A stretch of 64,000 bases of DNA from Alphaproteobacteria bacterium HGW-Alphaproteobacteria-1. GTDB taxonomy: Bacteria; Pseudomonadota; Alphaproteobacteria; Rhodobacterales; Rhodobacteraceae. Made by a program: the position numbers and the translations under genes. Shown here one piece after another: positions 44,658 to 54,130 of the stretch. The notes below the pieces were generated by a model. The model saw only the letters and a list, made by a program, of their open reading frames with translations. It was not told the origin of the DNA and made no database searches. Numbering within the stretch: position 1 is the stretch's first letter; each line of letters starts with the position of its first letter. The DNA lies in NCBI GenBank assembly GCA_002842985.1, contig PHEQ01000001.1, positions 124,001 to 188,000 of the forward strand, in the 5' to 3' direction.

Positions 44658-44701
44658 GAGTATTTCAAGAACGGTGAGGGGGCAGGCGCGGCCCTGCCCC
44701 C
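44658..44701 (+). repeat. Intergenic repeat, GAGTATTT subtype, with GC hairpin
   Basis: TTGAGTATTTCAAGAACGGT begins at 44658, almost the same as the mccA-upstream copy. It is followed by a 9-bp GC hairpin (44678-44686 with 44693-44701). It lies between the convergent DMGDH-like and hydroxyisobutyrate dehydrogenase-like genes and may terminate transcription, although no T-run is present. Confidence 0.65.
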
Positions 44702-44707
44702 CGCCTG

Positions 44708-45580
44708 TCAACCCAACTTGCGCAGGCGCGCCAGCAGGCTCGAGGTATCCCAGCGCCCGCCGCCCATCTTCTGCACATCCTTGTAGAACTGATCCACGAG
44801 CGCCGTGACCGGCAGGCTTGCGCCCACCTCGTCGGCGGTATCGAGGCAGATGCCCAGATCCTTGCGCATCCAGTCCACCGCGAAACCGTGGGTCCAGTGA
44901 TCGTCAAGCATGGTCTGGTAGCGGTTCGACATCTGCCAGGACCCGGCCGCGCCCTGGCTGATCACCTCGACCACGGCGCGCCCGTCAAGCCCGGCCTTCT
45001 CGGCGAAATGCAGCGCCTCGGAAAGACCCTGCACCAGCCCGGCAATGGCAATCTGGTTGGCCATCTTGGTCATCTGGCCGGCACCGCTCTCGCCCAGGCG
45101 GCGGCATAGCTTGGCATAGGTGGTGATCACAGGCTCGGCGGCGGCATACTGCGCCTCATCGCCGCCGCACATGATCGAGAGCTGGCCGTTCTCGGCCCCC
45201 GCCTGTCCGCCCGAGACCGGCGCATCGACAAAACCGAGACCGTCCGCCTTGGCCGCCTCATACATCTCGCGCGTGACCTTGGCCGAGACCGTTGTGTGAT
45301 CGACGAAGACGGCCCCCTTGCCCATCCCCGCGAAGGCCCCGTCCGCACCGAGGCAGACGCTGCGCAGATCGTCGTCATTGCCGACGCAGGCCATCACGAA
45401 TTCGGCGCCTTCTGCGGCCTCGCGCGGGGTCGCGGCAAACCGCCCGCCATGCTCGGCGGCCCATTTTTCGGCCTTCGCGGCGGTCCGGTTGAAGACGCAG
45501 ACATCGTGCCCCGCCGCCTGCAGATGGCCCGCCATCGGATAGCCCATCACCCCCAGACCCAGAAATGCCAGTTTTGCCAT
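44708..45580 (-). CDS. Beta-hydroxyacid dehydrogenase (3-hydroxyisobutyrate dehydrogenase family)
   Basis: The 290-residue NAD(P)-dependent enzyme shows the nucleotide-binding FLGLGVMGYPMAGHL, the substrate site DAPVSGGQAGAENGQLSIMCGG, and the catalytic lysine motif TKMANQIAIAG. The family includes 3-hydroxyisobutyrate dehydrogenase, tartronate semialdehyde reductase and glyoxylate/succinic semialdehyde reductases; the exact substrate cannot be assigned. AGGAGGAG precedes the ATG. It is divergent from the penicillin-acylase gene. Confidence 0.9.
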   Translation of the reverse strand: MAKLAFLGLGVMGYPMAGHLQAAGHDVCVFNRTAAKAEKWAAEHGGRFAATPREAAEGAEFVMACVGNDDDLRSVCLGADGAFAGMGKGAVFVDHTTVSAKVTREMYEAAKADGLGFVDAPVSGGQAGAENGQLSIMCGGDEAQYAAAEPVITTYAKLCRRLGESGAGQMTKMANQIAIAGLVQGLSEALHFAEKAGLDGRAVVEVISQGAAGSWQMSNRYQTMLDDHWTHGFAVDWMRKDLGICLDTADEVGASLPVTALVDQFYKDVQKMGGGRWDTSSLLARLRKLG

Positions 45581-45672
45581 GTCTTTCTCCTCCTGTCGCG
45601 TTACCGTTGTCTCGGGCCGGATTTCTGACTATCCCCGGCGGGGATGCAAGCAGAAACTCCGAAAGGCTCCTC

Positions 45673-48144
45673 ATGCCGGTGATCCTCAAATGGCTGTTGC
45701 GTATCGCGGGCGGACTTGTCGTTCTGGCGGTGATCGCTTTGGGCGTGCTCTACCTTCTGCTGGCGCGCTCGCTGCCCGATTATGACAAGCAGCTTGCCGT
45801 GACGGGCCTCTCCGCGCCCGTGGAAATCGTGCGCGACAATGCCAATGTGCCGCATATCTTCGGGCAGAGCGACGCCGATACATACTTCGGTCTGGGCTAT
45901 GCCCATGCGCAGGATCGGCTGTGGCAGATGATGATGATGCGCCGCACCGTTCAGGGGCGGCTCTCGGAGGTGTTCGGCGCGCGCACGGTCAGGATCGACA
46001 CGACGCTGCGTCGGTTTGACCTTTACACCCTGGCGCGGGCCTCGGTGGCGGCGCAGGATGCCGAGACGCTGGCCGCGCTCAAGGCCTATTCCGACGGGGT
46101 GAACGCGCGCCTCACCGAGATCAACCGCGAGGCTCTGGGGCGTGGCGCGCCCGAGCAGTTCCTCTTCAACGCGCCGATCGCGCCCTGGCAGCCGGCGGAT
46201 TCCATTGCGCTGATCAAGTTGATGGCGGTGCAATTGTCGGGCCATCTCAGCCGCGAGGTGCTGCACGCGCGTGCGGCGCTCGCACTCGAGGATCCGGAGC
46301 GGCTCGAGGATATCGTGCCGCTGGCACCGGGGGGCGGGATTGCGGCACTGCCGGAATATGCCAGCCTCTTTCCGGGTCTCGAACCGACAGGCGCGCCGCG
46401 GATGGCCGAGGCGGACCCGCTCTCGCCCTTCCCCCGGCCCGCCTTTGCGGGTGCGTCCAATGCCTGGGCCGCGGCGCCGTCGCGCTCGGCCACCGGGGGC
46501 ACGCTTCTGGCCAACGATCCGCATCTGGGCTTTTCCGCCCCCGCGATCTGGTATCTCGCTCGGCTCGAGCTTGAGACGGGCGGTGTGATCGGCGGCACCA
46601 TCCCCGGCATTCCGGCAATTCTCACGGGGCGCAGCGCGCGGCTCGGCTGGGGCCTTACCTCCTCCTATCTCGACGATCAGGACGTGTTCATCGAGGAAAT
46701 GAACCCCGACAACCCGGATGAATACCGCACTCCCGACGGCTGGAAACCGTTCCGCACCGCGCGCTCCATCGTCGAGGTGAAGGGGGCCGATCCGGTCACG
46801 CTGACGCTGCGCTGGACCGATAACGGCCCGGTCCTGCCCGGCAGCCATTACGATCTGGCCGAGGTGACACCGCCGGGCCATGTCGCCGCCGTCTCCTGGA
46901 CGGCGCTTTCGGACCGTGACACGACGATGACCGCCGCCATGCGCCTGATGCGCGCCCGGTCCGTGTCCGAGGCGCTCGAGAGCACCGTGCTCCATATCGC
47001 GCCCTCGCAGAACCTGACGCTGGCCGATGAGCGCGGCATCGCGCTCAAGCTCATCGGCAGCATGCCCCGCCGCGACGCGCGCCACGAAAGCCAGGGCCGG
47101 ATGCCCAGCCGGGGCTGGGTGGCGGAAAACCGCTGGCAGGGGATGCTGCCCGACAGCGCCAATCCCGTCTTTGTCGATCCCTCGGGCGGCATCCTCGGCA
47201 ACACCAACAACAAGATCGTGGACCGCCCCTTTCCGATGCATGTGAGCCACCATTGGGGCGATACGCAGCGCATCCACCGATGGCGCCGTCTCATGCAGGG
47301 GCGCGAAGTGCACACCCGCGACAGCTTTATCGAGGCGCAGCTTGACACGGTAAGCTTTACCGCGCGTTCGCTTTTGCCGCTCATCGGCGCGGACCTGTGG
47401 TTCACCGGCGAGGCCGCCCCCGAGGGCACGCAAGAGCGCCTCCGCCAGCGCGCGCTTGACCTGCTCGCCGACTGGAACGGCGAGATGAACGAACACCTGC
47501 CCGAACCGCTGATCTATGCCGCCTGGATGCGGGCGCTGATGGACCGGCTCATCCGCGACGAGCTCGGGCCACTTTCGCGCGAGTTCGACCACCCCGACCC
47601 GGTCTTCATCGAGCGCGTCTTCCGAGACATCAACGGGGCCGCCGCCTGGTGCGATGTCCGGCACTCGGCGGTGCGCGAAACCTGCACCGACATCGCGCGC
47701 CTGGCGCTCGATGATGCGCTGATCTGGATTTCCGAGCGCTACGGGCGTGCGCTGGAAAGCCTGCGGTGGGGCGACGCCCATCAGGCCACCCATGACCACC
47801 AGGTGCTGGGCGAGGTCCCGCTTCTGCGCTATTTCGTCAATATCCGGCAATCCACCTCGGGCGGCGACAACACGCTTCTGCGCGGGCGCACCCGGGGCGG
47901 CGACGGGCCGGACCCGTTCAGTAATGTGCATGGCGCAGGCTATCGTGGCGTCTATGATTTCGCCGATCCCGACAGCAGCGTGTTTGTCACCTCCACCGGT
48001 CAATCGGGTCATTTCCTGAGCCGCCATTACGACGACATGGCCCGTCTGTGGCGGCGCGGGGAATATATCCCGATGTCGCTTGACGAGAATCTCGCGCGGG
48101 CGGCAACGGTGGGGGTCACGGTCCTGGTTCCCGCGGCCGAATAG
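45673..48144 (+). CDS. Penicillin-acylase-family Ntn hydrolase, membrane-anchored
   Basis: The 823-residue precursor has an N-terminal membrane helix (residues 4-30), the alpha chain with VEIVRDNANVPHIFG and GLGYAHAQDRLWQM, then the autocatalytic cleavage region with the new N-terminal Ser262 in GASNAWAAAPS, followed by LANDPHLGFSAPAIWYL of the beta chain and GNTNNKIVDR. The mature enzyme is a heterodimer that hydrolyses amide bonds, for example acyl-homoserine lactones or beta-lactam side chains. The residue before Ser262 is Ala rather than the usual Gly. A terminator follows. Confidence 0.9.
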   Translation: MPVILKWLLRIAGGLVVLAVIALGVLYLLLARSLPDYDKQLAVTGLSAPVEIVRDNANVPHIFGQSDADTYFGLGYAHAQDRLWQMMMMRRTVQGRLSEVFGARTVRIDTTLRRFDLYTLARASVAAQDAETLAALKAYSDGVNARLTEINREALGRGAPEQFLFNAPIAPWQPADSIALIKLMAVQLSGHLSREVLHARAALALEDPERLEDIVPLAPGGGIAALPEYASLFPGLEPTGAPRMAEADPLSPFPRPAFAGASNAWAAAPSRSATGGTLLANDPHLGFSAPAIWYLARLELETGGVIGGTIPGIPAILTGRSARLGWGLTSSYLDDQDVFIEEMNPDNPDEYRTPDGWKPFRTARSIVEVKGADPVTLTLRWTDNGPVLPGSHYDLAEVTPPGHVAAVSWTALSDRDTTMTAAMRLMRARSVSEALESTVLHIAPSQNLTLADERGIALKLIGSMPRRDARHESQGRMPSRGWVAENRWQGMLPDSANPVFVDPSGGILGNTNNKIVDRPFPMHVSHHWGDTQRIHRWRRLMQGREVHTRDSFIEAQLDTVSFTARSLLPLIGADLWFTGEAAPEGTQERLRQRALDLLADWNGEMNEHLPEPLIYAAWMRALMDRLIRDELGPLSREFDHPDPVFIERVFRDINGAAAWCDVRHSAVRETCTDIARLALDDALIWISERYGRALESLRWGDAHQATHDHQVLGEVPLLRYFVNIRQSTSGGDNTLLRGRTRGGDGPDPFSNVHGAGYRGVYDFADPDSSVFVTSTGQSGHFLSRHYDDMARLWRRGEYIPMSLDENLARAATVGVTVLVPAAE

Positions 48145-48150
48145 CCTCGG

Positions 48151-48185
48151 GGGCCGCACCACCCACCCAAGGCGCGGCCCTTTTT
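48151..48185 (+). terminator. Rho-independent terminator after the acylase gene
   Basis: GGGCCGC (48151-48157) pairs with GCGGCCC (48174-48180) and is followed by TTTTT, immediately downstream of the acylase stop. Confidence 0.8.
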
Positions 48186-48205
48186 CTTGCAAAGGGTGCG
48201 GGGCC

Positions 48206-48994
48206 TTAGCGCGCCGCCGCCACGGCGCGGCGCGCCATCACGCCGACAAGATGCGCGCGATACGCACCCGTGCCATGCAGGTCGGAAATCATGTCGTCCC
48301 CCGAGAGGCTCAGCCCCTCGAGTGCGCCGGGCGTGAAACTCCGCGACAACGCCGCCTCGGCCTCGGACCAGCGAAACACGCCGCCCTCCGACGCGCCGGT
48401 GACCGCCACGCGCACGCCATCCGCGTATTTCGCCACGAACACGCCGACCAGGGCAAAGCGCGAGGCCGGCTGCTCGAACTTCTGATAGCTCGCCACCTCC
48501 GGCACCGGAAAGCGCACCTCGGTGATGATCTCGCCATCCTCGAGCGTGGTGGTGAACATTCCCTCAAAGAAGTCGTCCGCCGCGATCTGCCGGTTGGTCG
48601 TGACCACCGTCGCCCCCGAACCAAGCACCGCCGCCGGGTAGCAGGCCGACGGGTCGTTGTTGGCCAGGCTGCCGCCGATGGTGCCGCGATTGCGCACTGC
48701 CGGGTCGCCGATATTGCCCGCCAATGCCGCCAGCGCCGGATAGGCGCCCGCCCCCGCCGCCACATCGGCATGGGTCGTGCCGCCCCCGATACTGAGCGCG
48801 CCATCGTCGGCGGTGCAAATGCCCTTGATCTCGGCCACGCCCGACAGCGCCACCAGCCGCGCGGGAGACGCCAGTCGCTGTTTCAGCGCCGGGATCAGGG
48901 TCTGCCCGCCCCCCAGCGCCTGCGCCTCCTCGGCCCCCAGAGCCGTCACGGCATCGGCCAGTGACGCGGGCCGGTCAATCTCGAATGCATACAT
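48206..48994 (-). CDS. coxM: CO dehydrogenase-like FAD-binding medium subunit (CoxM)
   Basis: The 262-residue FAD-binding subunit of a xanthine-oxidase-family enzyme has the PCMH-type [15 protein letters not shown], the [20 protein letters not shown] segment and the C-terminal CODH flavoprotein region. It transfers electrons from the Fe-S subunit to an acceptor. The order coxS-L-M (not M-S-L) places it with form-II CODH-like enzymes. The ATG at 48994 (MYAFEIDRP) follows GGGAGGAGAG. Confidence 0.92.
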   Translation of the reverse strand: MYAFEIDRPASLADAVTALGAEEAQALGGGQTLIPALKQRLASPARLVALSGVAEIKGICTADDGALSIGGGTTHADVAAGAGAYPALAALAGNIGDPAVRNRGTIGGSLANNDPSACYPAAVLGSGATVVTTNRQIAADDFFEGMFTTTLEDGEIITEVRFPVPEVASYQKFEQPASRFALVGVFVAKYADGVRVAVTGASEGGVFRWSEAEAALSRSFTPGALEGLSLSGDDMISDLHGTGAYRAHLVGVMARRAVAAAR

Positions 48995-49032
48995 CTCTCT
49001 CTCCTCCCATTGGCCAGAGCGCCTCATCGCCG

Positions 49033-49085
49033 CTTCTTCTGGCCGGAAATATCCCGGGGGGTCCGGGGGGCTGGCCCCCCGGCCC
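49033..49085 (-). repeat. Intergenic repeat, GGATATTT subtype, between coxL and coxM
   Basis: On the minus strand a GC hairpin with arms GGGGGGCC/GGCCCCCC precedes GGGATATTTCCGGCCAGAAG. It is in the same orientation as the genes and close to the coxM start. The related copy at 56409 carries GGATATTTGCGGCCAGAAG. Confidence 0.75.
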
Positions 49086-49097
49086 TTCCCTCACGTC

Positions 49098-51461
49098 TCA
49101 GCCCTGCATCGCCGCCCAGACGCGCGAGGGCGTCAGCGGCATGTCGATATGGGTGATATCCTTGCCCGCCGATTGCAGCGCATCCACCACCGCGTTGACT
49201 ACGGCAGGCGGGCTGCCGATGGCCCCCGCCTCGCCACAGCCCTTTACCCCGAGCGGATTATGGGTGCAGGGTGTCTGGCAGGAATGATCGACCGCAAAGA
49301 ACGGCAGATCGTCGGCGCGCGGCATGGCATAATCCATGTAGCTGCCGGTCAGAAGCTGCCCCTGCTCATCATAGGCGCAGCCCTCCAGCAGCGCCTGCCC
49401 GATCCCCTGCCCGATCCCGCCATGGACCTGGCCCGAAACGATCATCGGATTGACCACATTGCCGAAATCATCCGCCGCCGAGAACCGCTCGATGGTGACG
49501 CGGCCCGTCTCGGGATCGACCTCCACCTCGCAGGCATAGGCCCCGGCGGGATAGGTAAAGTTCGACGGGTCATAGAACGCCGTCTCCTCCAGCCCCGGCT
49601 CCAGATCCGCCAGCGGATAGTTGTGCGGCACATAGGCCGCCAGCGTGACATCGCCCCAGGCCACGGATTTATCCGTGCCCGCAACGCTGAAGCGGCCGTC
49701 CTTGAGCTCGATATCGCCCTCGGCGGCCTCCATCAGATGCGCCGCGATCTTGCGCGCCTTGTTGATGATCTTCTCGGTCGCGCGCACCATGGCCGACCCA
49801 CCCACCGCCAGCGAGCGCGAGCCATAGGTGCCCATGCCCATCGGCGAATTGGCCGTGTCGCCATGCACGATCTCGACCTGATCGGCGTCGATCCCGATCA
49901 TCTCGGAAATCACCTGGGCAAAGCTCGTCTCGTGCCCCTGCCCGTGGCTGTGGCTGCCGGTCATCACGGTGATCCCGCCGGTGGCGTTGACGCGCACCGT
50001 GGCACTTTCATAAAGCCCCGCGCGCGCCCCCAACTGCCCGACAAGGTTCGACGGCGCAATGCCGCAGGCCTCGATATAGCAGTTGACGCCCAGACCACGC
50101 AGTTTGCCCTTCGCCTCGCTTGCCTTGCGCCGCGCGGCAAAGCCCTTGAGATCGGCGATCTCCTCGAGCTTGTCCATCGTGGCGTGATAATCCCCGGTGT
50201 CGTATTCCACCGCGACCGGCGTGGCATAGGGAAACTCGGTGATGAAGTTCTGCCGCCGGAGCGCGATGGGATCGGCGCCCAACTCGCGCGCCGCCTTGTC
50301 GATCACCCGCTCCAGCTGGAACGTCGCCTCCGGTCGCCCCGCGCCGCGATAGGCATCGACAGGCACGGTATTGGTGAACACCGCCTTGACGTTCACATAG
50401 ATATGCGGGGTCTTGTAATTGCCGGCCATCAGCGTGCCATGCAGCCATGTCGGGATCGAGGGCGCGAAGGTCGACAGATACGCCCCCATATTGGCATAAG
50501 TCTCGGTGCGGATGGCGGTAAAGTTGTTCTCGGCATCCAGCGCAAGTTCTATCTTCGTCACATGGTCGCGGCCATGGGCGTCGGACATGAACGCCTCCGA
50601 GCGGCTCGAGGTCCACTTGACCGGGCGGTTCAATGCCTTGGCCGCGAAGGTACAGAATGCCTCCTCGGCATAGTGGTAGATCTTCGAGCCGAAACCGCCG
50701 CCCACATCGGGCGCCACGACACGTAGCTTGTGCTCGGGGATGCCCAGCACGAAGGCGCCCATCAGCAGCCGGATCACGTGCGGGTTCTGGCTGGTGGTGT
50801 AAAGCGTGTGATCGCCGGTCGAGCGGTTGTAATCGCCCACCGCCACGCGCGGCTCCATCGGGTTGGCGACAAGACGGTTGTTGATCAGTTCCAGCGTGGT
50901 GACATGGGCCGCCTTCCGGAACGCCTCGTCCACAGCGCCCTTGTTCTCCTCCACAAACCCCCAGTCATAGCAGAGGTTCGACGTGAGATCGTCATGCACC
51001 TTGGTCGCGCCATCCCTCAGCGCGGCCTTCATGTCCACCACGGCGGGCAATTCCTCGATATCGAGCACGATCGCCTCGGCGGCGTCGCGCGCCTGTTCGC
51101 GCGTCTCCGCCACCACGGCGGCAATCGGATCGCCGACATGGCGCGCCTTGCCATGGGCCAGCACAGGATGTTTGGGTTCCTGCATGACCTCGCCGAACCG
51201 GTCCGTCACCTGCCAGCCGCAGGGCAAGCCCCCCAGCTCGGCGAAATCCGCGCCGGTAAAGACGCGCAGTACGCCGGGCATCGCCTCGGCAGCGCTGGTA
51301 TCGACCGATCTCAGCCGCCCATGCGCCACGTCCGAACGCAGGAAATGCACATAGGCCTGCCCGCGCAGATTGATGTCATCGGTATAATGGCCGTTGCCGG
51401 TCAGAAACCGCACGTCCTCGCGCCGCTTGGTGCTGGCGCCTATGCCTCCGTCTTTCGGCAT
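49098..51461 (-). CDS. coxL: Form-II CO dehydrogenase-like molybdenum large subunit (CoxL)
   Basis: The 787-residue molybdopterin subunit begins [22 protein letters not shown]. Its active-site loop reads AYRGAGR (Tyr371), the form-II signature, rather than the AYXCSFR of true CO-oxidising form I. Other motifs are [28 protein letters not shown] and the C-terminal [20 protein letters not shown] with the catalytic Glu. Form-II enzymes form a family of uncertain substrate, and activity on CO should not be assumed. The start was chosen at 51461; upstream in-frame codons lie in the repeat element. Confidence 0.93.
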   Translation of the reverse strand: MPKDGGIGASTKRREDVRFLTGNGHYTDDINLRGQAYVHFLRSDVAHGRLRSVDTSAAEAMPGVLRVFTGADFAELGGLPCGWQVTDRFGEVMQEPKHPVLAHGKARHVGDPIAAVVAETREQARDAAEAIVLDIEELPAVVDMKAALRDGATKVHDDLTSNLCYDWGFVEENKGAVDEAFRKAAHVTTLELINNRLVANPMEPRVAVGDYNRSTGDHTLYTTSQNPHVIRLLMGAFVLGIPEHKLRVVAPDVGGGFGSKIYHYAEEAFCTFAAKALNRPVKWTSSRSEAFMSDAHGRDHVTKIELALDAENNFTAIRTETYANMGAYLSTFAPSIPTWLHGTLMAGNYKTPHIYVNVKAVFTNTVPVDAYRGAGRPEATFQLERVIDKAARELGADPIALRRQNFITEFPYATPVAVEYDTGDYHATMDKLEEIADLKGFAARRKASEAKGKLRGLGVNCYIEACGIAPSNLVGQLGARAGLYESATVRVNATGGITVMTGSHSHGQGHETSFAQVISEMIGIDADQVEIVHGDTANSPMGMGTYGSRSLAVGGSAMVRATEKIINKARKIAAHLMEAAEGDIELKDGRFSVAGTDKSVAWGDVTLAAYVPHNYPLADLEPGLEETAFYDPSNFTYPAGAYACEVEVDPETGRVTIERFSAADDFGNVVNPMIVSGQVHGGIGQGIGQALLEGCAYDEQGQLLTGSYMDYAMPRADDLPFFAVDHSCQTPCTHNPLGVKGCGEAGAIGSPPAVVNAVVDALQSAGKDITHIDMPLTPSRVWAAMQG

Positions 51462-51516
51462 CTTGTCATCCTCCCTCAAATCCCTCGGGGTCGCCCCCAT
51501 GACCACCCGCCGCACC

Positions 51517-51572
51517 TTCACTGTTCCCGAAATACTCCGGGGGGGCGCCGCAGGCGCGGGGGCAGCGCCCCC
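51517..51572 (-). repeat. Intergenic repeat, GAGTATTT subtype with GC-rich hairpin, between coxS and coxL
   Basis: The minus strand shows a GC-rich hairpin region (GGGGGCGCTGCCCCC core) followed by GGAGTATTTCGGGAACAGTG, nearly identical to the copy at 28006. It sits about 55 bases upstream of coxL and about 10 bases after the coxS stop. Confidence 0.8.
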
Positions 51573-51582
51573 ATTGCATCGC

Positions 51583-52068
51583 CTATTCCGCCGCGATCCG
51601 GCTCACATCCTGGCCGCTTGCCGCCAGGATCGCCTTGACGATGTTGTGATAACCCGTGCAGCGGCAGATATTGCCTTCGAGATAATCCCTCACCTCCGCC
51701 TCGGTGGGCGTCGGGTTCTCGGCCAGAAGTGCCGCCGCCGACATCACCATGCCCGGCGTGCAAAAACCGCATTGCAGCCCGTGATGCTCGCGGAACGCGG
51801 CCTGAATCGGGTGCAGCGTGCCGTCGGGCTCGGCCATCCCCTCGATGGTCTTGATCTCGGCCCCTTCGGCCTCGGCGGCGAACATGGTGCAGGCCTTGAC
51901 GGCGCGCCCGTCCACATGCACCACACAGGCGCCGCATTGGCTGGTATCGCAACCCACATGCGTGCCCGTCAGGTTCAGGGTATCTCTGAGAAAATCGACA
52001 AGAAGCGTGCGGCCCTCGATCTGGCCCTTCGCTGGCTTGCCGTTCACGGTCATGCTGACCTCTGGCAT
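51583..52068 (-). CDS. coxS: CO dehydrogenase-like iron-sulfur small subunit (CoxS)
   Basis: The 161-residue subunit holds two [2Fe-2S] clusters. The N-terminal plant-type site is [12 protein letters not shown] with a further Cys in KACTMFA. The C-terminal site is [11 protein letters not shown] with [10 protein letters not shown]. It links the molybdenum site to the flavin subunit. The start [10 protein letters not shown] was chosen after GGGAGGAGCCG. It opens the coxS-L-M run. Confidence 0.95.
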   Translation of the reverse strand: MPEVSMTVNGKPAKGQIEGRTLLVDFLRDTLNLTGTHVGCDTSQCGACVVHVDGRAVKACTMFAAEAEGAEIKTIEGMAEPDGTLHPIQAAFREHHGLQCGFCTPGMVMSAAALLAENPTPTEAEVRDYLEGNICRCTGYHNIVKAILAASGQDVSRIAAE

Positions 52069-52177
52069 CGGCTCCTCCCAAATTTTCGTGACTTGCATCG
52101 GAGGGTAACGCACCCGTCCCGGCTGTCACCCGCGACTAAAGCATGAGAGCGGCGTTCTGAGAACCCCGTTCTTTGTC

Positions 52178-53170
52178 TCAGCGGTGCGGGGCACGCCGGG
52201 GCTGCGGGCGTGTGGGGATCTCCTTGAGCAGTCCGCCCACCCCCATCGCCGCGATCTCGGCCGCGCCACAAGGCAGCCCGCAGGCCACCCGCGCCAGCAC
52301 CCAGTCGGCCCCGTGCAGCACCGGACTGCGCGCGCTGCCCGGAAGGCCGATCACCGGCTTGCCCATGAAATCGCCCAGAAAGAGCAGGTTGCCCGGATCG
52401 ACCGGCATCCCGAAGCGGATGAGCCGCCCGCCCGCGCGCGCCAGCGCGGCAGGCGCGGTATCGCGCGAATCGGATGTGGCCGAGGCTGTGAGGACAAGCA
52501 CGATCTCGCCCCGCGCCGCCGCGATGGCCTGCGCGAGCGGAGCCTCGTCATGCGCCACCACCACCGTTTCGACAAGTGTCATGTCGAGCGCCGCGATCCG
52601 CGCCGCCACCGCCTCGGCCCCCTTCGCACCCGGCCCACCCGCCGTTTCGGTCAGGATCAGGCTCGCCGTGGCGTAGCGCGGAGCCATCACCCGCAGCGCG
52701 CCGCGCGCCGCGTCGGCCGCGCGGGCCACAAGTGCGCCTGCCACGCCATAGGAGATGATCTTGACCGTGGCCGCCATGCCGCCCGCGCGGATCTGGTGAA
52801 AGGGCGCGACCGTCGCCACCGTGATCATCGGATCGATCGCATTCGCCGCGTTGATCGCCGCGTCGTCGAGTGTCACCACCCCCGCCCGCGCCGCAATGAG
52901 GTTCACCCGCCCGGTAAACGGGGCCGAGAGCGACAGGCCCTCCGCCCCCTCGGCCAGCGCCCGCGCCAGCTCAAGTGCTGCGGCATCCTCGTGCAGATCG
53001 CCCGGATCCAGCCGCGCCACCGTGACGGTCTCGTAACCCGCCGCCCGCAACGCCGCGATCTCAGCCGCCCCCAGCACCGCGCCCTTGCGCAGGCGTCCCG
53101 CCGCCACCTGCTCGGAATGCGCGAGAATCGCGCCCTCGGCCTGCGCCAGCGGCACGGGGCCGAACCTCAT
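52178..53170 (-). CDS. Molybdopterin-binding (MoCF/MoeA-like) protein
   Basis: The 330-residue protein has an N-terminal part similar to molybdopterin-binding proteins (VPLAQAEGAILAHS...LRKGAVLGAAEIAALRAAGYETVTVARLD) and a C-terminal nucleotide/molybdopterin domain with VLVLTASATSDSRDTAPAALARAGG and VIGLPGSARSPVLHGADWVLARV. The second half resembles MoeA/CinA-type folds. In a cox cluster it is expected to help deliver or modify the molybdenum cofactor. It overlaps xdhC as ATGA. Confidence 0.82.
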   Translation of the reverse strand: MRFGPVPLAQAEGAILAHSEQVAAGRLRKGAVLGAAEIAALRAAGYETVTVARLDPGDLHEDAAALELARALAEGAEGLSLSAPFTGRVNLIAARAGVVTLDDAAINAANAIDPMITVATVAPFHQIRAGGMAATVKIISYGVAGALVARAADAARGALRVMAPRYATASLILTETAGGPGAKGAEAVAARIAALDMTLVETVVVAHDEAPLAQAIAAARGEIVLVLTASATSDSRDTAPAALARAGGRLIRFGMPVDPGNLLFLGDFMGKPVIGLPGSARSPVLHGADWVLARVACGLPCGAAEIAAMGVGGLLKEIPTRPQPRRAPHR

Positions 53171-54129
53171 GCGCCGCGCCTCAGAACGCGTGTCATTTCG
53201 GCCAGGATGCTGACCGCGATCTCCGCCGGTCCCGCCGCGCCGATATCCAGCCCGACGGGGCCGTGCACACGTGCGATCTCGGCCTCGGAAAACCCCGCCT
53301 CGGCCAACCGCACCACCCTCTTGCCATGGGTCCGGGTCGATCCCAGGGCACCGATATAGAACACCTCTGACCGGAGCGCAGCCATCAGTGCCGGATCGTC
53401 CAGCTTGGGGTCATGCGTCAGCAGAACCAGCGCCGTGCGCGCATCCAGTCCAAGCGCCGCCACCGCCTCGTCGGGCCAGTCCGGCATCAGCCGCGTGTCG
53501 GGAAAGCGCGCCGGGCTGGCAAAGCTCTCGCGCGGGTCGATCACCACCGGATCATAGCCGAGGGTCCGCGCCATCGGCACGAGGGCTTGCGCGATATGCA
53601 CCGCGCCCACGATGATCAGGCGCAGCGGCGGGTTATGGATGGCGACAAACGTCTCTCCATCCTCCAGCAACCCCGAGCGATCCATGCGAAAGCGGTCTTC
53701 ATGCCCCGCGCGCTCCAGCCTGCGCCCCGCCGACCCGGTGACATAGGCCACGGCCTCGCGCGCGGCTCGCGCCGCGACCAGCTCGGCCAAAAGCGCCTCG
53801 GGCAGGACCGATCCCACCGGTTCCACCAGCACTCGGATCGTGCCACCGCAGGCCAGCCCCACGGCAAAGGCATCGCCGTCCGAGACGCCATATTCCAGCA
53901 TCACCGGCCGTCCCGCCGCCATGGCATCGAGCGCCTCGACCACCACCGCCCCCTCGACGCAACCGCCCGAGACCGAGCCCGCGATCTCGCCCGCCCCGGA
54001 AATCGCCAACTGGCTGCCCACCCGGCGCGGCGCACTGCCCCAGGTCTCGACCACCGTGGCCAGCGCCGCCCCCTTGCCCGCCCGGTGCCAGTCGAGCGCG
54101 GCTTCGGGTATGTTGTCGAACCGGTTCAT
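53167..54129 (-). CDS. XdhC/CoxF family molybdenum-cofactor maturation protein
   Basis: The 320-residue protein has an N-terminal XdhC/CoxI domain (ATVVETWGSAPRRVGSQLAISGAGEIAGSVSGGCVEGAVV) and a C-terminal Rossmann domain (LIIVGAVHIAQALVPMARTLGYDPVVIDPRE; YIGALGSTRTHGKR). XdhC binds sulfurated molybdenum cofactor and inserts it into xanthine-oxidase-family enzymes, so it probably matures CoxL here. It starts one base after the DUF4268-type gene ends. GGGGAG precedes the ATG. Confidence 0.92.
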   Translation of the reverse strand: MNRFDNIPEAALDWHRAGKGAALATVVETWGSAPRRVGSQLAISGAGEIAGSVSGGCVEGAVVVEALDAMAAGRPVMLEYGVSDGDAFAVGLACGGTIRVLVEPVGSVLPEALLAELVAARAAREAVAYVTGSAGRRLERAGHEDRFRMDRSGLLEDGETFVAIHNPPLRLIIVGAVHIAQALVPMARTLGYDPVVIDPRESFASPARFPDTRLMPDWPDEAVAALGLDARTALVLLTHDPKLDDPALMAALRSEVFYIGALGSTRTHGKRVVRLAEAGFSEAEIARVHGPVGLDIGAAGPAEIAVSILAEMTRVLRRGA

Positions 54130-54130
54130 A

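Noticed and set aside
45601..48192. 863-codon minus-strand reading frame
   Set aside because: It is the antisense of the penicillin-acylase gene, whose motifs and anchor are intact.
48206..51461. Form-I (true) CO dehydrogenase
   Set aside because: The active-site loop is AYRGAGR and the gene order is S-L-M, both of form II, so CO oxidation was not claimed.
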